Positions 34,801 to 47,969 of a stretch of 64,000 bases of DNA are shown in pieces. The DNA comes from Delphinapterus leucas. Its lineage: Eukaryota > Chordata > Mammalia > Artiodactyla > Monodontidae. Position numbers and translations under genes: made by a program. Below the pieces are notes generated by a model that was not told where the DNA came from, searched no databases, and worked only from the letters and a program-made list of their open reading frames with translations. The stretch lies in NCBI RefSeq assembly GCF_002288925.2, contig NW_022098000.1:16252889-16316888 (forward strand), written 5' to 3'. Each line of letters starts with the position of its first letter. Positions within the stretch are counted from its first letter, which is position 1.

Positions 34801-35503
34801 CACACATAAAGGAAACTAAGATTCATCCAATAAACTATGCTACGATTTTTGCTATTCATTTTTAAAAGATACTCAAACTAGCCATGAGATAAAGGTAAAC
34901 ATAATACAAAAGATACTAATTATATTTAATCTTTACTGTAGGAGTCGGCATCTAATATTGATCATACATAAACTAGACAGACGTGATTTAATATTTGTAA
35001 AGGAATCCCCAGACTAACACTTTCATGACGGCCAATTACAGTCAAGCCCAGCAAGCAGTTTGCAACCAGGCCTTAAGAAAGGTAAACTTTTTTACAATGA
35101 GTTACAGATTCATGAGTTTAAGAAGACAAGAAAAAGGAAAACAGAAGGACTCCAATCACCCAGCAAATATGAAGCAGACCCCAGAATGTGATACAATCCA
35201 AAGATGTAAATTACTGTAAATCATCACTGTTGTTCAGGATTTCACACACAGCCTCTTGAGCCAATTTTGCTCACTTTTCCACAGACACAATAATGAACTA
35301 AATAAAAGGAGGAGGCACAAAAAGTAGGGGTGGGGGGATAGAAAGGAAAGCCCACAACAGCAGAGTTCTGCTCTACAAACGCTTAACCTTACAGGAGTTT
35401 GGGCTCCTTCAGCATTTGTATTCTATCCAAATCCTCATGAGTCACAAAAATTAAAAAGCTATATCCTTCTGGATGCCAGGAAGGGCCTTACCACAAGCCT
35501 TTT

Positions 35504-35506
<3 letters not shown>
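31893..35506. other. Unassigned AT-rich DNA
   Basis: No gene is visible. Short low-complexity patches occur: alternating TA/CA at about 32090-32120 and a GTAT/GTGT patch at about 33184-33225. Otherwise I see unique-looking sequence. Confidence 0.5.

Positions 35507-35549
<43 letters not shown>
35507..35549 (+). repeat. (AG)n microsatellite, left part
   Basis: An uninterrupted AG dinucleotide run of about 43 bases, ending at the assembly gap. Confidence 0.98.
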
Positions 35550-35649
35550 NNNNNNNNNNNNNNNNNNNNNNNNNNNNNNNNNNNNNNNNNNNNNNNNNNN
35601 NNNNNNNNNNNNNNNNNNNNNNNNNNNNNNNNNNNNNNNNNNNNNNNNN
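35550..35649. other. Assembly gap, 100 N
   Basis: Exactly 100 Ns. This round number is usually a placeholder for a gap of unknown size. The gap is bounded on both sides by the same (AG)n repeat, so the assembly most likely stopped inside the repeat. Confidence 0.98.

Positions 35650-35689
<40 letters not shown>
35650..35689 (+). repeat. (AG)n microsatellite, right part
   Basis: A second AG run of about 40 bases, then 'cgagcatgagcaagg'. With the left part it forms one array of unknown total length. Confidence 0.97.
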
Positions 35690-35694
<5 letters not shown>

Positions 35695-36082
35695 ATGAGC
35701 AAGGGGGGAAAGCCACAGTGGTAGGCAGTCCCACTTGACTGTGAGTACTATGAGGTCACAAACCACATGATTCTGTCTCTCCAGTAATAGTGCTTTTGCA
35801 AAAAAAAGGAGTTTGAAAGCTTTTGCTTTTTTGGATTGTGTGAATGCTTCATTCGCCTCACAAACAACCACAGAACCACAAGTGCGGTGCAAACTTTCTC
35901 CAGGAGGACAGCAAGAAGTCTCTGGTTTTTAAATGGTTAATCTCCGCAGGTCACTACCAGCCACCGAGACCAACAGAGTCAGTGAGTGCTCTCTAACCAC
36001 AGTCTATGCAGTAATAGTAGGTCCTTCCAATATTTGCTCATTCTCTTTTTGTTTTGTTTCCTTGCTTTTCACATGTTACCAG

Positions 36083-36307
36083 CTACATAATTTCTTGACA
36101 GAAAAAAATAAATATCAAGTCTATGTACTGCAGGCATACTGTAAAACTAAAACAAGGTTTGGGTATGGTTTGTGTTTTCAGTTTAAGGCTGCAAGCAGAA
36201 TTTACAACAGAGGGTACAAGTTCTATCTGAAAATAAAAGGAGGGACTATGGCATCAAACAGCCTCTTCAGCACAGTGACACCATGTCAGCAAAACTTCTT
36301 TTGGGGT
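36083..36307 (+). other. Exon-like segment, function unknown
   Basis: A strong polypyrimidine tract and AG ('gttttgtttccttgcttttc', then 'acatgttaccag' ending at 36082) precede it. A strong donor, ttttggg/gtaagt, follows with GT at 36308-36309. The 225 bases between are 75 whole codons, and one frame is open throughout. That frame belongs to a 136-codon ATG frame at 35933-36343 that is not part of an L1. I do not recognise the peptide (it includes YNRGYKFYLKIKGG), and the codon content looks like random AT-rich DNA. It could be a non-coding RNA exon, a cryptic exon or chance. Confidence 0.25.
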
Positions 36308-36349
36308 AAGTGTTATCATATTTTAAAATCCTGTAAGAGATGAACCTGT

Positions 36350-39300
36350 TAAACATAAAGGTATGTTTCTCGGATAAACTTGCTAGCTTTGCCAGCTAAC
36401 ATTATATTAAAGATCATAATGATGCTGTTTTGTTGCACTAAAAGTTGAAAAATGAAATTGCTGTACAAATTTGCTTTTGGCATCTGTAACTTATCTACTT
36501 CTCGGACTAATGACTTGAAATAGAAAAAATTAAATTATCTCACATTAGTGTAAATGTTTTCTAGAGCTATAGAAATGAGGTAGTTGAAACAGTAAAGGAA
36601 AGTTTAATATTCTCATTAACCTTCACTGAAATAAAATTAGACACTATATTAATCAAAGTATTGTGAAGTATTCACCCCGGCAGCTCCCAATATTTGAGCA
36701 AACTTTTAAAAGGAAGCAATTTTACAAAATAACAGACCACGGAATTATCTTGACATTATACTCTACTATGTAAAACAGAGCAATAAACCTGCAGTATTAC
36801 TTACATTTTAACCAGCTCAACTACAAGAAATCTACTTATAATTTTAGACTGCATCATAGATATCTGCACAAGTTTGTTTCTAAGCAACTTTACATAATTG
36901 AAGCATATATTCAACTGAAACAAAATTATGATAAGTATGTAATAGCCATTTTTAAAAGATCTTTATAGTTGCCCAGGATATCCAGGATATTAAAAAGCTC
37001 ACAGAAGTCGTCAAAAACTTACATGCAATCATAACTTTCTATACAATTTTAGTTTACATCTATTATCCATAAGTAGAAACTGTTATAAACATAGCAAACA
37101 TTAAAACGTCTAGGATTATTTTAATCATATTCTTTGACCTACCAAAATGAGTATCGTTTAGTCTCATAAAAAAGAAAACTCTGTAAGGATACTCTGCATG
37201 ATTTAAAAGAGCCATACCAATTAAGTCATGCTGGACTTTAAAAGAAAGCAGGCATAATATAGTATTAATATTTAATTTCAAGTTACTGTTAATACACAAA
37301 AGTAAACTACTTCAACATTCATCAGCTAAGATGGTATTATAGTAAAATATCTAAACACTTACAAGATTTTCTTTATGCTGTCCAACATGTTCTACAAGGC
37401 AAGTTTATAAAATTTTCTTTTATCCTTTAAAATAAATCCTTTTGCTGTGTATACCTGTATTAACTTTGCTTTATAACTTACAACTAACGATTGGAGTTTC
37501 TTTTACTCCTCCTACTTCACACATTTTAACTGGCTACCAGAGGATCAGTCTTAGTTTCAGTCAAAGAGAAATAATTAAGCCTGAAGGAGAAAAAAGGTTT
37601 CTCTTAGAAGGGTGAGAAAATACACTATGTATTTTACAAAAAAATGTAAAATTGCTGTAGTGACTCCCTCAATAGTTCTAAGTGGGCCCCCTCAGTTATA
37701 ACACATACAATACAATAATCACAGATAATTTTTTTTAATTTAATGGAAGATAATAAGCATTACTGTAAAAATTTCTGCATTAAGGAAGCAGAACATATAC
37801 ACAACTAGACTGCATTAACAACCCCTATTATAATTATAGCTCATACATGGAAACTTTTGCTGTTCCCACCCAAGAGAAGAGGGGAAAAAAATGCTTAAAA
37901 CTATTGTTATATGGAGGGATAACTTGAGACAGCATCTCAAGCAGTTAAGTTACTCTTCACAATGTTACTCTATTTTTTTAAAAATAAGAATTTTTCAAAC
38001 CAGATTGGGAACACAAATTTCAAGGGCTATTTCAGCATTAGATGTAAAGTTACTAATATAGTCACAAAGAATATGTTAAAATGTTCTTTATTCTGTCATA
38101 TGAGGGAGTGTTACATTTCTGTGACATCCTTAGTAACTATTTCTACAGTAAAATTTTCAAAACTTGACCCAGTTTCAAACAGGCATGATAATGAATTAAA
38201 TAATCTATCACATCACATATTTTTATACATCATAACTAAGTCTTCCTCTTCTGAAAAGTGGAATTTACCCTCTCCCACTCCCAAATAGTATTTGAGAGCC
38301 TGGATAGAGAACATAAGATGAACCCACTACACGGGACTAATTACAGGTGGGTGGTGGACATAATGCATAGGTTATCATCACACTACAAACATTTCCCCCT
38401 TCTGGAATCTATCTGAAGTCTGAAACCTCACTTCAGGCTTTAAATTCTTAAGTAACTGATTATCAAAACAACCTAATGAAATGTCAAAAGTATGTGCTCC
38501 AATTTTGTAAAATAGTTTTAAAAGTTCAGGCTCTTCCTAGGTGAGGGACAAAAGCACACGCTGACCAACTGCCTCACCTCAAAATAATAAGTGAAAAGAG
38601 TGTGTGTGTGTGTGTCTGTGAATTTTCAATGTGCACTACTCAAAATATGTCCATTATTTATCATAAATGAAGTCTGTTAAAATGAGTAGATGTAACTCAT
38701 GGACTATTTTACCATTAAGAACTTATTTACGAAAATATATCAGCTGACAGACTAAATTTCTACATAAAACCTTTGTAACTGACTGTAGTACCCGACTGAA
38801 CGTGATGTGTGAAGACTGATTTCCAAAACAATAGTTGTGGTCCATATCAATGATAGTGATTTTATAGCTTCAAGATTTAACAGCGACAAAGTGTCACAAC
38901 TTGCTTCTAAAATAAGACAGCTAAATTCCAAAATCCAGGGAGAGGATTTAAAAAGAGCATATATAGAAGACCACTCCTATTAAAAGCTAACAATGTCGAT
39001 GCAATTTCCAAAGACTCTTATTATGTATTATTTAACATTATAGTAAATAATCATAATTTTACATGAAAACTGGTAAAGATTTCACTTCTAAACATTAAAA
39101 ATATTTTAGAATGTAGAAGATTTAAAACAAATCACAGAAAAATATTGTTAGTCTATATAAATCTCTTGATAGTCTCTAAATCACAAGAAAGCATGAAATA
39201 TACATGGTTACATTATGATATACTTTAGTTATTTTAAAAGAAGAAAAAATTAATCTCTTCAATTACACCCTTCAAACTAATCACTGATAGTTTGACTTGT

Positions 39301-42300
39301 TTAAATCAGTCATGCTAAAGTTAAATTCAGTAAGATAGAAATGTTCCAGTTTGTTAAAAGAACACTGAAATATTTGATGGTTAAATAAACTGCAGAGGGG
39401 GGAAAAAACTAACTCATTGAAGGCACTAAGATTTTATCAAACACACAGAATTAATCTTTATTGAATAGAACCATTCACAAATCAAAACTCACTGTACTTC
39501 AGTACTTTCAAGCAGCGCTAATCAATTACAAACCTTTTCTAGTGCTTCAAAACTCATGTGCTTTCAATTTTATACACTGGTGGTCCTCAAGTACCGTATT
39601 GGGGCTGAGTTAAGACATTCTGTATCACAACTTTTTTTTCAACAAATATTCATCTAGAGGGCTTTTTTTTTTCCTCTCAAGAGCTGCTCACATGAAAACT
39701 GTGGTAATATTTTTATACTGTACTTCTTTGTTGAAGCAAAAGGTTAGGGGTTACCTAAATACCTCAACTGTATATACGAAAAAGGGAAAAGGTAAGTATT
39801 CATATAAAAAAATCCAATGGGACTGGATTATTTATTTTTGCATTTCCTATGATTAATGATGCACCCATGCATACTCGAAAACTGATGGCAAAACAGGGTA
39901 ACATCTCAAACTCCTCTCCAAAGCATACAAATACCAACCTTCCATACTGTTCTAACCCCTGTTGCAAGATACTAAAATGTGACAACTCTAATAGTGAGGT
40001 CATGCAAATCTCCTCAAAAGCATTCACTGCAAATGCAATTAATTACCTAACAAAAGTCTACAGAGATATTTTTACATAAGGGATTCACTGGAACAGTCTA
40101 CCTCTACAGTGTGTCTCTGTAAAAATAATACACATATGGTCAGACAGACAAATACCTTCAATATGAAAGAATCCTTCCTACAAACAATAAACCTGTAAAC
40201 GTGACAAAGCATGACTATTTTTTCTAGTCATCTGCCATGCAAGATTTATTAGTAAATGGGTGCTAACAAAACCAATGCTAATTTAAGCAGTATTCCCACT
40301 AGGTTACCCAAATGCACTACCTTTTTCTCCTATACCAATGAATTCCACTGAAGATAAAACTTCATCCAAAAAAAAAACCTGTCATTAGCCTCCCATAATA
40401 AGGATAACAATAAACTCCATATTCAGTATTTTCTAAAGAGCAAAATATTCTAAGCTCTCTAAAGTATATGGAGATTCTTCATGAAATATGAAATATTTAA
40501 TCTTTTAAAACAAATCTTTAGAAAAGGAAGTCTCACATAATGAAAATATACACCTTGATACAATCTATTGCCATTTCAAAGTTTAAGGAATTCGGTGGAT
40601 ATGTATTTTGATTAATGTATTACAATTCAAAAAAATAATGGGGAAATTCTATACCTTATTCAAAGGGACTTTACTTACAATTTTAACCACAGTTGACCAC
40701 CAGCTTTTGTCTATTTAACAACAAGCACACATACACTCCCACATAATTTTTTAAAGATCTGTAGAGCAACTGAGATTAAATGCTCTTTTATTACATTGTA
40801 TACAAAATCTTCATCTTACGTTGAATTCTTAGGAATTTCTCCCCTTTGTATTATTTACTAAGGATGTAGTATTCAACTTTGGACAGTGCTGAATGTAAGC
40901 AATACCATACCAATCATTTCGGGTGTTTATTGTTGTTGTTGAACAGGATGTTAACTCTAAAGTGTATTTTTTCATAAATATGCTGTCTTATACGAATAAA
41001 AACCTAATCATTCACCATTATATGTTAAGATAATTCCCAAATAAAATGAGCTGTAGAATTGAGTCCAGATAAGCATTTAATACTTGCAGTGAAGAAAAAA
41101 TTCATTATTGATACACCTCCTGTAAGTACTCTTTATTCTTGTTAATACTCATAAATCCAACATCCAATATGTAGTCCAGGACTAAAAATCATACTGAGTG
41201 TGATTTTGCCTCTAATTAAGTGATTTTCAATTTTTAAATCAACTGCCCACAAAACAAGGAATTCTGCACCATACAGACATATATTAAGTGAATGCAATTT
41301 TAATGATGTTTAAGATATTTTAAAATTATTATATTGATGTCAGAAAATTTACCAAGTTACATTATTCTCAGACATGTATTTAAGATTATGGTGGCAATTA
41401 AAGACTGTTATCTGCACTACTTCTACTCCCATCCCTTAAGAAATTATACATAAGAGTTACATTAGAGAAGTGAGAGTCTAACAAGGTACATCCAAGTATC
41501 CTGTGCAAGGCCAATAATTTTTACCACAAAATCAAATAAATTAATTTTATTTTATACTTTTCAGTCTTTATATCAATGGTGTCTACTGAAATCATTATAC
41601 CCTCAACTATAAAAATATATTTACATAAAAGACTTAGCTAAAAACTCAAACATTTAAATACACATTTTCAGGTTCACAAAAATCATATGAACCATGAGTG
41701 TGCCAGACTTTGTTTATACATTCCTTATTGTTAGATATTCCTTGTAGTCAGATATCTTACAACTAAATCCATTTTGTGGTTCAGTTAAAAGCAAAAGCCA
41801 AAAAAAAAAGGGAAATAAAGGAAAAATGCTAGCCAAATCACAATAACAATCAGTAAGGTTCTAAGGCATGTATATGCAATGTCTTTCTTTGGAAAAATTC
41901 GAATAATGATGTTGCGGTATTCAACAGAACTTTCTATGGACATGGACATATTTTTATACAGAAGCTAAATATTTGCCACATAAATACAACTTCAATTTCT
42001 TTCAATTATGAAAATTTTAATATGTAGTATATGAATGTACCTGTGCATATGAATGCATACACACAAGTGACTAGAGAAACTTGGGATAATAACTGTAAAC
42101 CAGGAAGAAAACAACTGTAAATTAGTTAACTGAGGTATCGTTTGCAGTTCTATTGGAAAGATAATCAATTACTTTTTGCATGTATACTAACAGAGAAATG
42201 TTAATCTGTAAAACCAACAACAGAGATTAGGCATCTGTTAGGGTATACAAGATTAAAATAATCAAAAACTATACTTGTAAAACACAAGGACACTATTTTC

Positions 42301-44490
42301 CAGTTATAAACTTAAATTAAAAACTGGTATCAGTTAAACAAATTATTACAGTTCACAAGGGAAAATATGAATGTAATTAATCGGCTAACAGATACCTATT
42401 TACATACATTATCTCAAAGAACAACTCCGGCTTGAAGCTAAACAGGTATATTTTCTGCATATTTACTCATTGCCCATATAACCTAGGTAAACAAGTTAAA
42501 TTAGGCATTGTGATTTTTAATTCAGTTATTTCATTTTGATAGTAATAATTATAATTAATTTTATTTTTAAATTTTTCTACTGAAGTTCCCAATTTAAACT
42601 TCAAATTTCCAGATAATCTTTAAGTGGAAAGGTATCATCATTTCCACCAAATGATTAAGAATTACTTAAATGGATCTAAACAAAGTGAATTCACTATGAA
42701 CCTGAAAAAGAAAGAAGTGCTGTATTTTACAATTAATATTTATCTCATTGGTTTTACAGTATTAGTGTAATTTGATCCCAGAATTAGACACAAGAGTATG
42801 CAAAAGTTACAGGGTACGTGTTCCCTTTAATCAATAATAACTTTTTTATAAGTTTTGTAAACACACCTTAAAGAAAACCTATTTTTTGAAGAAAAGTGAA
42901 TTCTCACTTTATTTTGTAAACTTCTGTCAGATTACAGAAATCTGCAATATTATACTACCACAGAAAGAAAACTTTTTTATGCTAATAGTCTACATTATTA
43001 TCAATCACTGTGTTTTCCATAAAATGTATAAATGTAAAAATATACAAGCATTTCATACTAAGGACCTTAGCACCCGATTCAAAAATATTAAGACACTATA
43101 AGAAGATATCTATGAGAAAACTTCCATCAAGACAGTACCATCCTAATATCAGGCAAGATAACTGGTTACAAAAGGTAATCTAGCAAGATTAATTTTTACT
43201 TCTCACGAAACTTGTAAAGCTTTTAGGTAATTCGTCTTTTGACAAAATGCAGAAAAAACTGCTACTGCTCTTACAGAGTTCAAAACAAAAATTAAAATAT
43301 TTAAGAAGATAATCCATAAAACAGATATACTTACAAAGACAATGTACTACACAGTATGTTCGTAAAGCAATATAAACGTGAAAGTCAATGTAATCCAAAC
43401 CTTTGATCATCAATCCAACCTTCTCTTCATAGTAGAAACTCCTCTTTTTCATATTATTAAAACTCCAGTGTTACACAGAATTCTTTACATTCCCTCAGTT
43501 GTTAAAACTAAACACACATAATATATTCTATTTTAGGAGGAAAACTTATAACATTTTTAAAACATTTTACCACAAGTATCCACTTTATTTTAAAAATACT
43601 ATTATCTAAGCTAGATCAAGACAATCGGTATTGTCAGAACATCGCTCTTGATTTAGTAATAAAGATTTAACAGTATATTTCCCATATACTATGTATAAGC
43701 AGATTGCAGAATATTTTAGTGCACCAATAGGATCAAAGAAAACACATACGGAGATTTATTTTTAATCATCGTTCACAAGTATCTAGAAAGAAAATTGAGA
43801 CATATGATTTTTAGCTTATTTTTATTTTTATAAATGTTCTTTCTTTTTAATGTAATGATAAATCGGAATATATCAAGAGATACTATAACTATTTTTTAAG
43901 AGAGCAAAATATTTGGCTTAAATTGCTAAATTATTTCATTATTAAATGGTTAAACCATTCTATATATGTTTATATGTGTAAAAATCATTTTTACTCAGAC
44001 ATGTTCAAACTATTTTCTTGGCTATGAAATGAAATCATGTGCTCCAACAAATAACATAGTATTTTTGATAAAATATTTACGTACAAAGTAAATATATATT
44101 ACATGTACAAAATGATAAGCGATTTTCTATAATGAAACTAATGCATGTAACTCAAATTCTCCACTTTGATTTAAACCTTATTCAGCCAAATACATGGTCA
44201 ATTCATTGTGTTTCCATGATCAAAAAACACCTAATACCCTGAATGCTGTTTTAAAGGAAACTTTAAGAAAAATTATCTTATTATTGTAAGCTGACAGAAA
44301 GGAATTTTTTGAAAAGTAGCTGTGAAAAGTGTGTGATCTGAAAACTTACATATGAACTTAAAACTTACATACTCAAACATATGAAATGAACAAGAAAACA
44401 GCAAACAAATGGCATAAAATAAAACTCTACCTAGCAACAATACCACACTAAGAAGTCAACCCTGAGCACAGGAGAAACACATATGCTTTT
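36350..44490. other. Long AT-rich block without recognisable genes or repeats
   Basis: Over 8 kb in which I find no L1, MIR, L2, LTR or DNA transposon clear enough to name, and no credible coding region. A short (GT)n occurs at about 38599-38617. The block could be an intron, a long untranslated region or intergenic DNA; the sequence alone does not decide. Confidence 0.45.
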
Positions 44491-44500
44491 TTAAATAAAC

Positions 44501-44526
44501 GTTCAAATGCAAACTTGCATTTGAAC
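44501..44526. repeat. Perfect 12-bp inverted repeat, 2-base spacer
   Basis: Left arm gttcaaatgcaa at 44501-44512, spacer ac, right arm ttgcatttgaac at 44515-44526: exact reverse complements. Each arm holds an ATGCAA core, related to the POU/octamer site ATGCAAAT. Binding is inference. Confidence 0.9.
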
Positions 44527-44529
44527 ATT

Positions 44530-46150
44530 TTGAACAGATAACATTCCAGTGATTACAGAATTTTCTTCTAAACTGGCAAGACTAAAAAGAATCACATCTA
44601 ATTCCTAATTTTGCAATTATAATGTCTGATACTTTCTTTAATCATAAGACTACCATTTATTCTAAACTGGCTGGAAAGGCTTGCCCATTGCATTTTTCCT
44701 GTACGTACCTCTTCCTTATCAATTATGGTGTATCTTCAGCATTCGGAGAAGAGAAAAAAAAAAAGCTTCGAACTTTAACAAAGTTTAAAACATATCATTA
44801 AATCAATATTCACAGGCTACTGTAAAAATATTCATTTCTAGAAGGCCAGAAAATCTTGCTTTTTTTAAGCTGACCCATCTACACATAGAAAGCAACTTTT
44901 AGTAAGTTCTTTTGCTACGCCATAATGATCTGCTCCAAAAACTCAAGGGTACCTAAAACAACGGGCTACCTGTTCTAGCCATGCTTAGGAATGTGTCCAA
45001 ATCATTTTTATTGATTTAACCTTTATAGGAATGCTACATATCCTCAGAGCAAAACATTTTGAATGTATTTATAATATGATACACTTCTGAGAAACCATGA
45101 AAAAGAAAGCTAAAAACAAATCTAGATACTCCTCCACCCTTGGTTGTTATGGGTCTATTTTTGTTTACTTTAAACACTATCAACAGACCTAAATATTAAA
45201 TAATTTTATTTAGGAAAACTTACTTTGGCACCACTGTAAGTAGAAATTAAAATTTTATTTTGGAAAAAAAAAGTGCATTTAAATAAATTCTAACTTTAAG
45301 AAATAAAATGCCTGACTTGACAATGATGTCACATCTACAAAGTTTAACAGATTCTAAATACTCCTTTTATACTCTAGTTACACATTAATCATGGAACCTA
45401 CAAACGTATCAAACTTAAAGAATTTAGTCCTTATTGAATAAACTAGGTTGTACTGTAGTTTACATTCTGAGAGTTTACAGAGAAAGTTCTGTGTTGCCTA
45501 TCTCTCTAGCCTTCTGCAAGTGGTACTTTATTAATGGCTTCAGCAGCTAATGCCTGCATTAGTTATGTCTGCCAAATAATAATTCACAATATTATGCTTC
45601 CTCACATTATGGTTCATCATTCGTTAACTTGAACCTCACCTCTGAAGAAGTTATACTTTCACTGCAAAATGTTCTCTTAAAAAGGCAAACAAGTTTTGAG
45701 CATTTCCAGATGTGGCACTCAAAAAAAAAAAGAAAAATCATAGGCAAATTCTCAAAGAATTCTAAAATTATTAATAAAAATATGGTAAAACTGGAGTTAC
45801 CACTTATTGCTTCAATGATCATCCATAAGGTCAAGAACTCAATGTACTATTTATCAAATTAAGAAACTTATGATAGAGCACTAATGATTTCAGATAGCTG
45901 CCAGTAGATAAAACAAGCATATTTCAGTGTGAGACAAGATTCTACTAAGCTGGAATTTCTGACACTCTGACAATTACTGAACATGAAAGAATAAAATCAT
46001 AATATTATCTTTTTCAAATAGTTAACCTATTTTTTTTCTGGGTAATATAAATTTGGGTTCGGCTACATTATTTTCATTGTCATTATTTTTTATGAAACAT
46101 ACAAGCATGCATAAGATTATGCTAAACTAAAATTAAAATAATTTATATGC
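44530..46150. other. Unassigned AT-rich DNA
   Basis: No gene or identifiable repeat is visible. Confidence 0.45.
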
Positions 46151-46157
46151 AGCCTAC

Positions 46158-46325
46158 TTCTCCGGAGCAAGGCTGGAAGAAGAGTGAGGCAAGCAAGCAG
46201 GCGCCTATGGTTCAAAATTTAAGGAGCTCCTCAGGCAACAGCCCTGACAGTGAGTGCCTCCTTAAACGCTGTGCCCTGGACACTCTGCTTGCCTCACTCT
46301 AGGCCCAGGTTCTCCTCTGGAGGCA
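46158..46325. repeat. Fold-back (inverted-repeat) element, possibly a small DNA transposon
   Basis: A GC-richer island of about 170 bases. An exact 15-base inverted repeat, agagtgaggcaagca, lies at 46181-46195 and as its reverse complement at 46286-46300. Looser pairing extends outward (ctccggag against ctctggag). The centre contains 'ggttcaaaatttaaggagct'. No transposase, and no clear target duplication. It resembles a non-autonomous terminal-inverted-repeat element; the family is unknown to me. Confidence 0.6.
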
Positions 46326-46659
46326 CATTGGCGTAAAGCATTTCATGAGACATATTCTAAGCAAGGTATCATAAACAGAAATATGATAATATAAGAATAA
46401 GAAAATTAAAAATAAGTTTCTATCTTTATCTGATTTACATTTTTCTAAAAAAAGAAAAAAGGAATCGCTCCAACTTAAATGTAAATATTTTCTAAATAAT
46501 CATTGTATATTATAATGAGTAGTTAAGAGTTCTGAGACTGCACAAACTTTCTTTAAAGGAGACTTATATTTGCCATAAATATCTTTCAAAGTAAACTAAG
46601 TTGCCTTATTGTTTTAAAAAAAAAAAGAATTGAGTATGTTCCATTATAGGGTTCACAGA

Positions 46660-46822
46660 GCTACACTTGAGTTGTTGTAGCCCAGTGACATCCAGATCTG
46701 ACTGATCAACAGAATCACTTGAGGAACAGGTCTTGGGGAGGGGAAGGGAGAAGAGGCAGTCTTGGGAATTTTTTTAAGCAAAGCTCTCCAGGTAAATCAG
46801 CCAAGTTTGAGAGCCAATAGTC
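46660..46822. mobile_element. MER5-like hAT remnant
   Basis: 'caacagaatcacttgaggaa' and, at the right end, 'ccaagtttgagagccaatag' recall the MER5 body and its inverted terminus. Quite degraded. Confidence 0.4.
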
Positions 46823-47261
46823 AACTTATAATAAACTTATTAAGACAAGTTATACATATTAATTATATAAATTTCCAAATTGTCTCCTCCCTAAACATTT
46901 GTAAAGCTTGTTCACAAAATAGAAACCATTAAAATTTCAGTTTGTTAATTTACTTCCCCTTCTTCAAGTAGAGGTTAGTCAATGGTGACGTGTCCAACAA
47001 GTAATATTAATAAGGAAAATAAAATCAGAAGCATAGACAATTCAATGAGATGAATAGAGCCGCCCAAATTAATATTTTTATTTTTATTTTAGGTTTAAAT
47101 AGCTATTCTAAGTATATCATCTCAATCTATTCTACAAACCTAGTATTTTAAACTTTAAATTCATTTAATTAAGTTTACATTAACATATCTTAAGAAAATA
47201 TATGTGCCTAAAATACCTTGAAACTGTACTTTGTTTTTATGTTAGCTTTTCTTTCTTGACT

Positions 47262-47450
47262 GTTTATTGTGCCAGGCACTACACTAAACCCTTTATAAAC
47301 ATTATTTCCTTTAATTCTCACAACTCTTTTATATGAGATGGGCATTATAATTATTTACAGATGAGGAAACTGAAAATGAGGTAATAAAATCTGCCCAAGG
47401 TCACACAGTTAAAGAGCTGGGATTCAAACCCAAGCCTTCTCACTCTTAAT
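47262..47450 (-). repeat. MIR SINE, minus strand
   Basis: One of the best-kept MIRs here: 'tgtgccaggcactacactaa', 'ttacagatgaggaaactgaa', 'cccaaggtcacacagttaaa' and 'gctgggattcaaacccaagc'. Confidence 0.9.
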
Positions 47451-47904
47451 TACTACCTTATAGTGTTAAACCTAACCTTAATGAAGTGACTTCCTAACCC
47501 CCAATTTCATCTGTAAAGGTATCAGTTCTCAGAAACATAAAGTTTTATTAAATTGACAAATACAAAAAAAGAGAGAATCTTTGCATCTCCAAAGACTCCC
47601 AAAGTATAACTTTTAGTAATACTGATCAGTGAGAATCAAAAAGATTAAGAAAAAATGAAACAAGAAGATACCAAGGGACAAGATTTGGGTCAGGTTTAAT
47701 CAGAAAATGCAAGTTCCAAGGAAATAAATAATTCTTAACCAATCATTATAATCAATAATCTTATTTAATGTCCACACCACACAGTATATACTTAACATGA
47801 GATGAAAATACCATTTTAGGAGTTAAAAATTAAGCTCTTAAACTGAACATAAGGAATCTATAATCCTCCTTATTTATAAAATTAAAATGATAATCATTTC
47901 AATC

Positions 47905-47965
47905 ACAGGCTTTGGTGTCAGTCAGATCTGGAGTCAAATCCTAGTTCCTGTAATTATCAACAATA
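47905..47965 (+). repeat. MIR SINE head fragment
   Basis: 'gtcagtcagatctggagtca' and 'aatcctagttcctgtaatta' match the start of a MIR; the rest is lost. Confidence 0.45.
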
Positions 47966-47969
47966 TTCC

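Noticed and set aside
35459..35892. Several frames of repeated RE or SL residues around the gap.
   Set aside because: They are translations of the (AG)n microsatellite and of Ns, not proteins.
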